From Ipomoea triloba (Eukaryota; Streptophyta; Magnoliopsida; Solanales; Convolvulaceae), in contig NC_044920.1 in NCBI RefSeq assembly GCF_003576645.1, forward strand, positions 10,242,260-10,306,259: DNA of 64,000 nucleotides, given 5' to 3'. Every line of letters starts with the position of its first letter. The first letter of the stretch is position 1. Positions 45,301 to 56,834 of the stretch are shown piece by piece. The notes below the pieces were generated by a model. The model was not told where the DNA came from. It searched no databases and saw nothing but the letters and a program-made list of their open reading frames with translations. Position numbers and translations under genes: made by a program.

Positions 45301-46423
45301 TAATGGTCGATGGTGTATTCCAAAGGCATGTACAGAGATCAAGCAGCAAATTTTAGAAGAAGGACACAATACCCCTTATTCAGTACATCCTGGGGGAGTC
45401 AAGTTGTATAAAGATATCAAGAAACATTTTTGGTGGCCTAACATGAAGAAGGAAGTGGCAGAATTCGTGAGTAAATGTTTAAACTGCCAAAAGGTCAAAG
45501 CTGAAAGATGTAAACCTAAGGGATTGGTGCAACCATTGGAGACACCCGGTGGCAAATGGGATTCTATTTCTATGGACTTCTTGGGGGGATTACCCTTGAC
45601 AAGGTCAGGGAAAGATAAAATATGGGTAGTAGTGGACAGGCTTACCAAAACAGCAAGGTTTATCGCCATGAAAGACACTTGGACCATGACTCAATTGGCA
45701 AAAGCTTATGTAAACCAAGTTGTTAAGTACCATGGAGTACCTAAGGATATAGTTTCTGACAGAGATTCCCGATTCCTATCTCAATTCTGGCAAGCGTTAC
45801 AAACAGCGATGGGTACAACGTTGAAACTTAGTACTGCTTTTCATCCTATGACTGATGGGCAAACAGAGAGGACTATACAAACTTTGGAAGATATGTTAAG
45901 GGCTTGTGCATTGGATTTTCAAGGATCATGGGATGAACATTTGGATCTAATTGAGTTTTCTTACAATAATAGTTATCATGCAAGTATCCAAATGTCACCG
46001 TATGAAGCTTTATATGGACAGAAGTGTAGAAGCCCTCTATGTTGGGAAGATCTGGTTAACCCTGTGATACTAGGACCTGAATATCTTCAAGATATGACAG
46101 AAAAGGTCAAGTTGATCCAAGAAAGGATGAAAGCTGCACAGGACCGACAAAAGTCTTATGCTGATTTAAGAAGGCAATCGGTTGAATTTCAAGAAGGTGA
46201 TAAGGTATTGCTGAAAATATCTCCTACAAAAGGAATAATGAGATTCGGGAAGAAAGGAAAGTTGAGTCCGAGATATATTGGACCGTATGAAGTCCTTGAA
46301 AGAATTGGGAAATTAGCTTACCGATTGGCGCTACCAGCTGTGCTAGATCGAGTTCATAACGTATTTCATGTGTCTCAATTAAGGAAGTACGTACATGATG
46401 CATCGCATGTACTTCAACCTGAG
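42314..46423 (+). CDS. Tekay/Del-type Ty3 gag-pol polyprotein
   Basis: The ORF (1391 codons unspliced, to 46489) holds, in order: gag capsid remainder; two zinc knuckles ([13 protein letters not shown] from residue 158, [14 protein letters not shown] from 177) for RNA packaging; protease (DSGAS from 276); RT with [21 protein letters not shown] and the catalytic FIDD (609-612); RNase H ([10 protein letters not shown] near 755) with three in-frame 42-bp duplications; and integrase with VVVDRLTK (Asp 1108), SDRDSRF and DGQTER. A 75-bp intron at 46424-46498 joins it in frame to a chromodomain exon. Apart from the upstream stop and the duplications it is intact, so the copy is young. Confidence 0.92.
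44564..44776 (+). repeat. Three consecutive exact 42-bp tandem duplications
   Basis: 44564-44605 equals 44606-44647; 44630-44671 equals 44672-44713; 44693-44734 equals 44735-44776. Each is perfect, exactly 42 bp and in frame, adding 42 residues to RNase H ([14 protein letters not shown] and similar blocks repeat). See findings for the assembly interpretation. Confidence 0.97.
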
Positions 46424-46498
46424 GTAAATAAGATCTTTGGATTAAACTATAAAGGTTGTCAAAGTTATGTTATAATGAGTATATTATAATTCTTATAG
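46424..46498 (+). other. Intron between integrase and chromodomain
   Basis: Donor cctgag/gtaaat and acceptor tcttatag/gttgtg; 75 bp, AT-rich, phase 0. Splicing keeps the frame into the chromodomain exon; without it translation stops at 46489. Confidence 0.65.
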
Positions 46499-46674
46499 GT
46501 TGTGACTTTGGACGCGAACTTATCATATGAAGAGAAACCGGTAAAAATCTTGGATACTAAGACCCGAGATACCCGTAGAAAATCCATAAAGATGGTAAAA
46601 GTGTTATGGTCAAACCATTTGGTGGAAGAAGCCACATGGGAGTTGGAAGAAGAAATGAGAAGACGATATCCAAC
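46499..46674 (+). CDS. Tekay chromodomain exon (cut by gap)
   Basis: Reads DANLSYEEKPVKILDTK, then RRKSIKMVKVLWSNH and EEATWELEEEMRRRYP. This is the C-terminal chromodomain of plant chromoviruses, with the aromatic positions V-V-W and the ATWE-E helix that guides integration to marked chromatin. The exon runs into the N gap, so its stop and the PPT are not visible. Confidence 0.85.
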
Positions 46675-46908
46675 NNNNNNNNNNNNNNNNNNNNNNNNNN
46701 NNNNNNNNNNNNNNNNNNNNNNNNNNNNNNNNNNNNNNNNNNNNNNNNNNNNNNNNNNNNNNNNNNNNNNNNNNNNNNNNNNNNNNNNNNNNNNNNNNNN
46801 NNNNNNNNNNNNNNNNNNNNNNNNNNNNNNNNNNNNNNNNNNNNNNNNNNNNNNNNNNNNNNNNNNNNNNNNNNNNNNNNNNNNNNNNNNNNNNNNNNNN
46901 NNNNNNNN
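46675..46908. other. Assembly gap (234 N)
   Basis: Undetermined sequence between the Tekay chromodomain and the 3' LTR. The PPT and LTR start should lie inside. Confidence 0.99.
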
Positions 46909-47799
46909 ATTTCGCGGTGTACTGAACCTAGCCCAATTTTGAGTTTTAGTCTGGAATAAATTTTTGGTTTCAAAATTATTCCTATTTAAATTATTTTCCA
47001 CCGAAACTTTATCTGTTTGGACCACAACTGATAAGTTGGAGGATTTTTATTTTTGGAACCACAAGAATGTGACAAGTGTCACTTCCTTTACCACATGTTT
47101 CATCCCTATCTTATAAGAAATAATATATAAGCTTTGTTTTTTTTTCCATTTTTCCCCTCTTTGGCCGAAATATTGGAGAGGAAGAGAGAGAGGAAAAATA
47201 TTTGATCTTCTTCCTTGAGTTCAAAGAGCTTCCATAGCCAATTCCTTCATCAAGATCACAAATATTCGGTAAAATTCCATTTTAATCGGTTCAAAAGCTT
47301 TGTTTTCCTTCCTAGATCTTGAATCCAAGTATTGTTTCCTTAAATATGGGGTGATGATGTTATACACTTCCTAGAATTTTTAGGAAAATTTTAGGTAGGA
47401 AATCCTATTTTTGCTATTTATTCTAGTATAGTTAGTGTTCTCAAGGATCTAATATTATGTATGTTGTGGATAATTTATGGATTGTGTAGAAGAATCAAAG
47501 GAAGTGGAAGAGTGAACATCCAAAGGAAATTAGTGTGAGTTCAAGAAGAAAAGGTAATCTTTATGTCCACCAAAACCTTTTTCCACCTTGATATTCATGA
47601 AATTCTTGATAAAGTATGGATATAAAGATTTTAGTAGATGAAATTTGGTGTGATTGTGGTATATCATGAGTATATGTGTAGATATGTGTATGATTATGTG
47701 AAGTAATTAGTATATGATCATGTTGTGGTGAATATATGAAGAAGGCATCTATATATGTAAAATCTTATATATATATATTATATACATAGGTACGTGTAA

Positions 47800-47857
<58 letters not shown>

Positions 47858-47882
47858 TATATATACCTATATAATACCGAAT

Positions 47883-47915
<33 letters not shown>

Positions 47916-47936
47916 GTATATATATATATATTTACC

Positions 47937-47971
<35 letters not shown>

Positions 47972-49011
47972 TACCGTATATATATATGTATATATTTGGT
48001 ACTGTATGTATGTAAGTGATATGAAAAATTACTATATATGTATAAATAGGTATGATCTTATATGTGTATGGATATATATATATATACGAAGGTAAGTTTA
48101 TACTATTTAAAGTGTGTTATGTGAGAAAGTAAAGAATGAGATAAAATGAAATTATGGTGTGAGGTTGGAGACTATTCCTTTTAACATTCACAATGGATTC
48201 ACAAACATTGGGCCCTGAAGTGATTGGTGTTAACCACGTTGAGTAACCTTGTAGAAACAGATCCAGGGTTACTAGAGCTAGTGACTAACCTGCGGGCTTG
48301 GAATCCCGACAAGGGGTGTGCACACTAAAGGTCCTAGATCTGCTTCCCCTAGTTGGAATAACTAGGTTGTGGTGAGGTGGTGGACACGAGAAGGAAATTG
48401 TGGTGTTAATTGGAATATCTTTAACGTTATTATGGTAAAAGCTGGTTATTTCTATTTAAATGTTTATATGATTATGAGTACGAGTGTGAGTATGGGTATG
48501 ATTATAAGTATGATATTGTGTATACAGGTGGAAATTATGATTATTGGCACAATAATGAGGAAATGAATATCTCTTATATGAGAAATCTTGTTGAAAATGT
48601 GTTATCATGTGAAATGAACTGTTTTTCGAAAACAAAGAATAAAACTATTTTCCAAAACCATGATTTTACACGGTGGAGTAGGGATTACTTAGCACTATGT
48701 GCTAATTCTGTTTTCCAAATGAATTTCAGGTATGGAATAGATCTTGATATCCGAGAGCGATAGAAGAGAAAATGGATCTACTCTTGATGATAGAAATCAC
48801 TATGGTTTTTGAGTTGTATATTACTGGGATGTAAGGCAGTAATAGTATGTATTAATAAGGATAGTAGATGTAAAGACTACCTTAGCATCTAAGTTGTAAC
48901 AAACTTAGGTGTGGAGTAGCACTTCTGGATTTTATGCGCTTCCGTTTTGGGAAATTAGTAATTATGATTAATTATGCCTTTTTGTATGATGAAAAATCTG
49001 GGGGTGTTACA
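46909..49011 (+). mobile_element. Tekay 3' LTR (5' end in the gap)
   Basis: Ends in ctgggggtgttaca at 49011. It shares with the LARD LTRs the block caggtatggaatag...gagagcg (48728 on), the aggtgtggagtagcac block and the cgcttccg block near the end. It includes a GA-rich leader (47175-47200), an (ATT)n tract (47804-47858) and long (TA)n tracts (47880-47985). It is the expected partner of the gag-pol at 41993-46674. Confidence 0.7.
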
Positions 49012-50020
49012 GTTCTGAGCATGATTGCCTTATTGTTCATGTTCTGAATCTGAGTATTCCTTAGTTTGAATATTTCCTTTGGAATTGGACTTGAGTTGGT
49101 ATGTTGAGGTCTTGAACTCTTGTGAGTAAATGTCTTGGGTTTCATGTGTCATGTACACCCTTTTGAGAGGTGATTGTTCGATCTACGGCTCTATGTATAT
49201 CTGTTGGTATAGGATGGAGTTGGTTGGGCATTGTGTGCCTCCGTGATTTGGGTATGGTATGCCTCTATGGTTGGGGTTGACGCCTCTGTGAATGGGCTTT
49301 TACGCCTCTGTGATTGGGCTTAATGCCTCTGTGTTATGATATTGTGGTGTGTTGTCTATGCTATAGGTTGGAGGTTGTGGTTTAGAACTTATTCTATGAT
49401 TCTTGGATTGTGTCACTCTAGGGGAGTGATGTGAGGATTGTTGGTGCGTTGGTTTCACTTGTGTTGTTCGGTTGAGCCTGTGCACTCATTTGAGTATCTT
49501 ATTATGGAACTGTGTTATTGTGGATTCATGTCTTAATATTTGAATCATTTGCGGTGTACTTGGTTTGTGATTCATTCATCCTGTTGTTGTTGAGTCATCT
49601 GGTATTTAAACATGAACAGTTTCTTTGTTGCATATATTCTATATGCATGTGTAAAATCTATTTACAAAGCTATGCTATACTATCGTATTTCTCACGAGTG
49701 TGAGTGGTTATTACTTAGCATTTCTTTGCTAATATTTCTAACTGTTTTCCAAGTATGGAGTAGATTATGCACATGAGAGCGCTAGCCGTATATCTACTTC
49801 GCCTTTATGATTAACTTAGTGTTTGATGAGATTGTTAGACATTTCTAGCCTGCGTGCCTTAGACTCTTATTCTGCATTGACTTGTTTAGACTTCGTTCCA
49901 TTTGAGGATGTTGGAAGACTTATGATTGATGTTTCCTTAGCATCTTGGTATGGTTAGCCTGGATGTGGCATAGCACCCCATGTGGGTTTAAGTTAAACGC
50001 TTCCGCATTTATATGAGTTC
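49012..50020 (+). mobile_element. Tekay-type LTR fragment D
   Basis: Contains the cctctgtgattgggc minisatellite (49225-49335), ctcacgagtgtgagtgg (49692), the aagtatggagtag...gagagcgctag block and the ggatgtggcatagcacc block, all in the order of the LARD LTR. It is cut at 50020 by the CRM-like 5' LTR; a similar 3' part (with about 175 bp repeated) reappears at 58577. Confidence 0.65.
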
Positions 50021-50895
50021 TGATGCAAACCAGACCACATATGATCCATTAAGAGTCCCTATTGGTCCCATTACAAGGTCCAAGACTAAACTCTTAAGAC
50101 AATTTTACATTAGGTTTGTGCAACATTGGTGGAAAAGTCATGAAAATTCAATAAGGAGTCCAAGTGATGATGGTGGATACTTAGACTACTTTACTTGCAT
50201 TAAAGATGATTTGGAAGAGTCCAAAAATACCATCTAAGATGTCCAAATTCATGGCTTTGCTTGGGAGGGTACAAAAGAGGTTGAAATAATTCACCAAAAT
50301 CAGATTTTGAGGCACATGAACAAGCTTTGGCATATTAGGAAGACTATTGGTCTTTCCTAGACAAGTTATGACATTTAATCTCCTTGATAGTGATGTATTT
50401 TTACTATTGATGTCTTTTGATCTCCTTGATGTACTTTTACTATTGATGACATTTGGAGTCCCCTAGCATGTGTATAAATAGGGTGTGTATTTCCTTTGAT
50501 GAATCAAGTAATTTCAGAATCAATCAAAATTTCCTAAGTTTTCTTTGCATTTGTGTAAGAATTCTTTCTTCTATTCGTGGTCCTATCGAATAGTGTTCTT
50601 GATTCGTGGCCCTATCGAATAGTGTTCTTGATTCGTGGCCCTATCGAATCAAACCCGCATTCTACCAACCTTAGATTTTAGGAATTGTGGTCCTATCAAT
50701 CCATAGAATCAAGTTGTTTGAAGATTGCGTTCTTGAGGAACTTGAGGCGTGCTAAGCGTTGTTTCTTGGTCCTTCGTGGAATCGGGGCTCAAGGTGATCT
50801 TTTGTGCACCAAAGGTAACTCTTTATCCATTGAATTTGAGATCATCTTGGGCAATAACTCCTTGTTACGAATCATCCCTACGAAGATTCGTATCA
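50021..50895 (+). mobile_element. CRM/Reina-like 5' LTR
   Basis: Starts tgatgcaaaccagacc and ends agattcgtatca, followed two bases later by a Met-tRNA PBS (ttggtatcagaagc, 50898-50911). TATA box tataaata at 50473-50480. The first 217 bp keep an open frame containing VPIGPITRSKTKLLRQF (stop at 50235-50237) that is the polyprotein C-terminus when read from the 3' LTR. A 32-bp unit gtgttcttgattcgtggccc is repeated near 50585-50645. Confidence 0.85.
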
Positions 50896-51284
50896 ATTTG
50901 GTATCAGAAGCTTAGGTTTCGTTCTCATTTCTTTGCTATCTTATTTCTTGCATATTCATAACAGAAAGCTCAAAAAAAAAATCTATTGTGTCTTTGATTG
51001 TTTCCTTGTATTCCTTGTTTATCTGTACTTGTTATTCAAAAAAAAAATTGAGAACTTAGAAGTGGCTGTCCAGAAAGTTTCTGACTGGCGCATTCAAAAA
51101 CAAAAATCCACAAAACATACTTCTAAGCGTTGTTTTTATCTGAATTTTTTTCTGTAAGTCCTAATCTTGTTGAACTTGATATCTGGAAAATTTGGTCCAA
51201 AAATACCTTACCAATTGTTCCCAGAAAATTCATAAAGTGCGGACAATTTTCTGGTTAATACTGCCTAGAAATCGTGAATATATA

Positions 51285-51865
51285 GTTGTCCAAAAATGTG
51301 TGAATGTAGAGGTTTCAAAGTGTGAATGTAGAGTATAGAAATCGTGAATGTAGATTTATGATTGTGTGAATGTAGAGGTTTCAAAGTGTGAATGTAGAGT
51401 ATAGAAATCGTGAATGTAGATTTATGATTGTGTGAATGTAGAGTTGCCCGGAAATGTGTGAATGTGGAGGTTTCAAATTGTGAATATGGAGTATAGAAAT
51501 CGTGAATGTAGAGTTATGCATGTGTGAATCTGTAATAGAGTTAAGAAGTTCTAGCAACTTGTAGCCTTGTAATGTGTGAATGTGGAGTTCTCAAGTTGTG
51601 AATATGGAGTATAGGACCTGTGAATATAGAGTTTTGAATGTGTGAATGTAGAGTTTACAAATTGTGAATATAGAGTATAGTGTATGTGAATGTAGAGTAT
51701 AGTTACTAAACATATAATCCTGTAATGTGTGAATGTAGAGTTTACAAATTGTGAATGTAGAGTATAGTGTATGTGAATGTAGAGTATAGTTACTAAACAT
51801 ATAATCCTGTAATGTGTGAATGTAGAGTTTACAAATTGTGAATGTAGAGTATAGTGTATGTGAAT
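51285..51865. repeat. tgtgaatgtagagt tandem repeats in the 5' leader
   Basis: Higher-order units of 66 bp (51311 and 51377) and 87 bp (51714 and 51801) are built from the word tgtgaatgtagag. They lie between PBS and gag. The complement resembles the tattcacaatttt interior of the MITE at 25774-26104, and the array ends in that family's palindrome. Confidence 0.8.
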
Positions 51866-51902
51866 GTAGACCCAGGTCCACCTTGCGAGGTGGACCTGGG
51901 TC
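51866..51902. repeat. Perfect palindrome, MITE-type end
   Basis: Arms gacccaggtccacct and aggtggacctgggtc around tgcg form a perfect 15-bp stem, matching the ends of the 25774-26104 foldback element. I read it, with the repeats before it, as a one-ended MITE insertion in the retrotransposon leader. Confidence 0.65.
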
Positions 51903-52094
51903 CACGGCATAACAACCCCACGAGAGAAGTGGTGAGTTTTGAGCTGTGTGTAGTGAACTTCACAACCTAAAACAACCCCAATCCCGTGAGTAGAGTGAAA
52001 CAAGGGAGAGATCTTTGTTTATACTAACTTGATTTCCTAATTGCTTGTTTCTTGTTTTTGTGTTTTCTGTTTTATTTTGTGTCAGTTTCTAACA

Positions 52095-53504
52095 ATGGCT
52101 GAAGAGAGTGAACCACCAAATTTAGAACAACAAATGACCACCATGATGAGGATGTTGGAACAAATGCGTCAAGATGTGAACAATCTAATAGCACGTCCAC
52201 AGAATCAACCTATTGAGGTGAATATTGCACCAAGAAATACAGAAGCTGCAGGTTGGGTGAACCAAGTCCGTCAAGGGCGATTACCTAGAGTTAATATTAG
52301 ACCAAGGAGACTAAATGAAGTTGTTGAACATGATGAGCTAGACTTGCCACAAGAGGAGGAACTACAAGAGGATTTGGGCAATTTCAAGCTTGAATTACCT
52401 AAATTCAATGGTGAAGGTGATCCCGGAGATTATATAGAATGGAAAGATGCTGTACAAAGTGTGTTTGATTGTAAAAGATATAGTGAACTAACAAAAGTTA
52501 GACTAGCTATCTCATCTTTTAAGGGTTTTGCAGTTACTTGGTGGAAACAACAGGAGCAAGAAAGGGAGTTTACTCATGACGCACCAGTTGCTACGTGGGA
52601 CAGGCTAAGAACAATGCTTAGGCATACGTTCCGACCTGCTACATACTACTTTGAGCTTGAGAAGCAACAACATGGGATCCATCAAGGTAATAAGACTATT
52701 GATGAATATTACAGGGAGATCCAGACTTTGAAGACTCGGGCTATGGTGCGTGAGAGTGAAGATAGAGCAATTGCTAGATTTTTGCAAGGGCTCAATCGTG
52801 ACATCTATTGTGTAGTAAACATGCATTGTTACTACACCATGGATGATGCCTTGTATGCTGCTCGGCCAGTTGAGAAGACAAATAAGGAGATAAAGGCTTA
52901 TAGATCTCAAGCTAGCGGTTCAAGGTGGACAACACAAAGATCAAATGCACCACCGAGGCGTGAGGATGTTCGACCAACCCAGGAACACCCTAAGGAGGAC
53001 AGTAGGGATAGCGGAAAGGCAAAGGTGATTGAGGCTCCAAGACCCGCTCGGGATCGTGACCTTGTTTGTTGGAAATGTCAAGGTCGTGGTCATATGGCTA
53101 GAGATTGTCCTAATAAGAGGAATATGAAAGTCTCCAAGCAAATGGAGGCTGTGGCAGCAACAATCCAGTATGAGTCTGAGGAGGAGGGAGATGAACAAAT
53201 TGAGCTGTTTGAGCAAGATGATGAGGATGTGCTATTGCCCCTTGATCCGACACGTGCTGCTGATGATGAACCTGGTTCCAATAAGCATGCCTTTGTTGTC
53301 AAAAAGATTTTGAGCACTAAATCCATTCCTGAGCAAGAAGAGAGCCAAAGAGAAAACATATTCTATGCAAAAGGAAGGATTCATGGGATGCGCTACAGTG
53401 TCATTATTGATTCGGGGAGTTGCACGAATGTGGCTAGTGCCGCCATAGTGACTCATCTTAAATTACCTCTTATTGATCACCCCCATCCATATAGATTGCA
53501 ATGA
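52095..53504 (+). CDS. CRM/Reina-like gag and protease start
   Basis: The frame opens at 52041, but MAEESEPPNLEQQ at 52095 is the likelier start: the preceding 18 residues are hydrophobic and unlike gag. Order: coiled N-terminus; capsid domain with FNGEGDPGDYIEWKDAVQSV, FAVTWWKQQEQE and TIDEYYREIQTLKTRA; a zinc knuckle CWKCQGRGHMARDC near residue 335; and the aspartic protease with VIIDSGSCTNVAS near residue 455. It stops at tga 53502-53504 inside the protease region; the same frame continues beyond, so this is a nonsense change in a gag-pol that was one frame. Confidence 0.85.
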   Translation: MAEESEPPNLEQQMTTMMRMLEQMRQDVNNLIARPQNQPIEVNIAPRNTEAAGWVNQVRQGRLPRVNIRPRRLNEVVEHDELDLPQEEELQEDLGNFKLELPKFNGEGDPGDYIEWKDAVQSVFDCKRYSELTKVRLAISSFKGFAVTWWKQQEQEREFTHDAPVATWDRLRTMLRHTFRPATYYFELEKQQHGIHQGNKTIDEYYREIQTLKTRAMVRESEDRAIARFLQGLNRDIYCVVNMHCYYTMDDALYAARPVEKTNKEIKAYRSQASGSRWTTQRSNAPPRREDVRPTQEHPKEDSRDSGKAKVIEAPRPARDRDLVCWKCQGRGHMARDCPNKRNMKVSKQMEAVAATIQYESEEEGDEQIELFEQDDEDVLLPLDPTRAADDEPGSNKHAFVVKKILSTKSIPEQEESQRENIFYAKGRIHGMRYSVIIDSGSCTNVASAAIVTHLKLPLIDHPHPYRLQ

Positions 53505-54038
53505 CTTACTGATGCATGGGAGATAAAGGTGACTAAACAAGCACTGGTGCCTTTTTCTATTTGTAAGTACAATGATGAGATAATATGTGATGTTGTACCA
53601 ATGCAAGCAACACATGTGTTGCTTGGACGGCCATGGCAATATGATAGGCAAATTTACTTTGATGAAATTACCAATACCTACACTGTTACATGTGATGGTG
53701 CTAAGCATGTGCTTAGACCTCTTACCCCAAGGGAAGTAAAGGAAGAACAATTGAGATTGAATAAAGCTCGCCAACCAGTCTTGAAGAAAGATGAAACTAA
53801 GGGAAACAAAATTGATTCTTTCCCTTTGGAGATAAAAACACCATTCAAATCCAAGGATGCAACAAGTGGTGTGACGAAGCAATCTCTTCTTGCAAGCAAA
53901 AGGGATATTAAGTAAGCAATAAGAAGGGGAGATACTTTCTACTTACTTTTTTTTTCAAAAGCATGTTTCTGATTGTGTTGAAATTGATACCTCCATTAAT
54001 GACTTGCTTGCTGATTTTGTAGATGTTTTCCCAAGGAG
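53505..54038 (+). pseudogene. CRM/Reina-like protease tail and linker
   Basis: The frame 53529-53915 holds DVVPMQATHVLLGRPWQYDR, the second conserved protease segment, then a Lys-rich linker ending in taa. After it, 53916-54038 shows linker-like sequence with a frame change near 54022-54035. Confidence 0.7.
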
Positions 54039-55153
54039 ATGCCTAAAGGATTACCACCTATTCGGGGAATAGAACATCAAATTGATTTGGTTCCGGGTGC
54101 TACACTTCCAAATCGTCCAGCTTATAGGACCAATCCAGATGAGGTCAAAGAGATTCAACGACAAGTGGAAGAGCTTTTGGAGATGGGACACATTCGAGAA
54201 AGTTTGAGTCCATGCGCTGTTCCAGTTCTCATTGTTCCAAAGAAAGATGGTACTTGGAGAATGTGTGTTGATTGTCGTGCAATCACAACATTATGGTAAA
54301 GTATAGATTTCCTATCCCGAGACTTGATGATATGCTTGATGAACTCCATGGAGCTAAACTCTTTAGCAAGGTGGACTTGAGGAGAGGATACCATCAAATT
54401 CGAATGAAGGAAGGAGATGAATGAAAAACTACCTTCAAAACAAAACATGGTTTATACGAGTGGTTGGTTATGCCTTTTGGCCTCACCAATGCCCCTAGCA
54501 CGTTCATGAGACTAATGAACCATATTTTGAGGAAATTTATTGGTATTTTTGTGGTGGTCTATTTTGATGACATTTTGATTTATAGTAAGTCTAAAGATGA
54601 GCATATGGTACATCTTCGACTAGTTTTTGAAGAACTACGAAAAGAGAAGTTATATGCTAATCTTGAAAAGTGTTGTTTTTGTGCTGAAAGTGTTGAATTT
54701 CTTGGTTTTGTTGTAAGTTCTCAAGGCGTGCAGGTTGACACTCGAAAGGTGCAATCCATTCTTGAATGGCCAAATCCAACTAGTGTTAGTGAGCTAAGAA
54801 GTTTCCTTGGTTTAGCAGGTTTCTACCGCAAGTTTGTACGTGACTTTAGCTCCATTGCAGCACCACTCCATGAGCTCATGAAGAAGGATGTCAAGTTTAC
54901 TTGGGGTCCAAAACAGGGACATGCTTTCCAAACCTTGAAGGAGAAACTCACTACTGCCCCGGTTTTAGCACTTCTTTGTTTTGATAAGACTTTTGAGTTA
55001 GAATGTGATGCCTCAGGTATAGGTATAGGTGTTGTTCTCATGCAAGAAGGACGCCCCTTAGCTTATTTCAGTGAGAAATTGAGTGGTCCTAGCCTCAATT
55101 ATCCCACATATGACAAGGAACTTTATGCCATAATTCGTGCTATGATGACTTAG
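54039..55153 (+). pseudogene. CRM/Reina-like RT and RNase H start
   Basis: Contains IEHQIDLVPGATLPNRPAYR, ESLSPCAVPVLIVPKKDGTW, a frame change near 54297, [20 protein letters not shown] with a stop at 54422, [15 protein letters not shown], the catalytic YFDDI (near 54560), [21 protein letters not shown], and RNase H beginning [20 protein letters not shown] tag at 55151-55153 ends this frame inside RNase H. The lineage call rests on the PNRPAYRTNP and ESLSPCAVPV wording and is provisional. Confidence 0.85.
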
Positions 55154-56606
55154 CAACATTATTTGTGGTTTAAAGACTTTGTCCTTCACACTGATCATGA
55201 GGCCCTTAAATATCTGAAAGGGCAAGGTAGGTTGAACAAGAGACACACCAAGTGGCTTGAGTTCATCGAGGGGTTTCCTTATATGATTAAGTACAAGCAA
55301 GGTAAGGAAAACAAGGTTGCTGATGCTTTATCTCGTAGACATACTCTGCTTGCTACTATGCATGTTAGATTCCTTGGTTTTGATTTCATTAAATCTTTAT
55401 ATGCTACTGATTATGATTTCCATGGACTTTATGAAGCATGTTTGAAATCTCATTTTGGCAAATTTTACTTATTTGATGGTTATTTATTCAAGGAAAATAA
55501 GATTTGCATCCCTTCTTGTTCGTTGCGTGATAGTCTTATTATTGAATCACATGGGGCCGGTCTTATGGGGCATTTTGGTATAGCTAAGACTTATGATGCA
55601 TTACATGAGCACTTTTATTGGCCAAAGATGAAAAGGGATGTTGAGTCTTATGTTAACACTTGTGTTACTTGCCATCATGCTAAATCTAAATCCTTACCGC
55701 AAGGTCTTTACACTCCGCTTCATGTTCCAAGTGGTCCTTGGCTTGATATTTCTATGGATTTTGTGCTTGGCTTACCATTGAGTTCTAGAAAAAAAAGATT
55801 CTGTGCTTGTTGTTGTTGATCGTTTTAGCAAGATGGCTAGATTTATTCCTTGTACAAAAACAAATGATGCTTCTCATGTTGCTAATCTTTTCTTCTCTGA
55901 AGTTGTTAAGTTGCATGGTGTACCTAAGAGCATTGTTTCTGATAGAGACACCAAGTTTCTTAGCCACTTTTGGTGCGTTCTTTGGGCAAAAATTGGAACA
56001 AAGTTGTTGTTTTCAACTACTTGTCATCCTCAAACGGATGGACAGACTGAAGTTGTCAATAGAACTTTGTCACAATTACTTCGTAGTGTTCTCTCCAAAA
56101 ACTTGAAATCTTGGGAGGAGAGTTTGCCTCATGTTGAGTTCGCTTAAAATAGGGCAGTCCATTCCACTACAAACATGTCTCCATTTGAAGTAGCTTATGG
56201 TTTTAATCCCATCACCCCTATAGACTTACTTGCTTTACCTATCGATTGTATGGAGAGTTTGGATGGAGCAGCTCGTCCCAAAAGAATCAAGAAGATGCAT
56301 AAACGAGTTAAGGTACAAATTGAGCAAAGAAATACAAAGGTGGCTGAACGTGTTAACAAGACAAGGAAGAAGATCACATTCTAACCTGGAGATTAGGTTT
56401 GGATCCACCTAAGGAAGGAGCGTTTCCCTCAGCAAAGGAAGTCCAAGTTGCAACCAAGAGGAGATGGTCCCTTTGAAATACTAGAGAAGATTGGAGACAA
56501 TGCTTACAAAGTCGATCTTCGTGGAAAGTACAATGTTTCCTCGACATTCAATGTTGCTGATTTGTCTTTGTTTGAAGATGCTGATTCGAGGTCGAATCTC
56601 TTTCAA
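55154..56606 (+). pseudogene. CRM/Reina-like RNase H end and integrase
   Basis: RNase H ends [20 protein letters not shown] and ADALSRR. Integrase has the zinc part ([30 protein letters not shown]), a frame change in the A-run near 55791, then the core with [18 protein letters not shown] and DGQTEVVNR (Asp-Asp-35-Glu). Stops near 56146 and 56382 follow. The C-terminal fold PRGDGPFEILEKIGDNAYKV and FNVADLSLFED leads in frame into the 3' LTR. Confidence 0.85.
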
Positions 56607-56834
56607 GAAGGGGAGGGTGATGCAAACCAGACCACATATGATCCATTAAGAGTCCCTATTGGTCCCATTACAAGGTCCAAGACTAAACTCTTAAGACAAT
56701 TTTACATTGGGTTTGTGCAACATTGGTGGAAAAGTCATGAAAATTCAATAAGGAGTCCAAGCGATGATGGTGGATACTTAGACTATTTTACTTGCATTAA
56801 AGCTGATTTGGAAGAGCCCAAAAATACCATCTAA
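56448..56834 (+). pseudogene. Integrase C-terminus running into the 3' LTR
   Basis: A 128-codon frame begins in the integrase tail, passes FQEGEGDANQ at the PPT/LTR border (56618) and continues ~72 codons inside the LTR with PIGPITRSKTKLLRQFYIG, ending taa at 56832-56834. In CRM-type chromoviruses the C-terminal CR motif region is known to overlap the 3' LTR; whether this tail is a CR motif I cannot tell from sequence alone. Confidence 0.65.
56603..56617 (+). other. CRM/Reina-like polypurine tract
   Basis: The purine run aagaaggggagggtg borders the LTR start tgatgcaaacc and would prime plus-strand synthesis. Confidence 0.75.

Noticed and set aside
46502..47025. Long ORFs across the N gap
   Set aside because: Mostly undetermined residues; only the chromodomain exon before the gap is supported.
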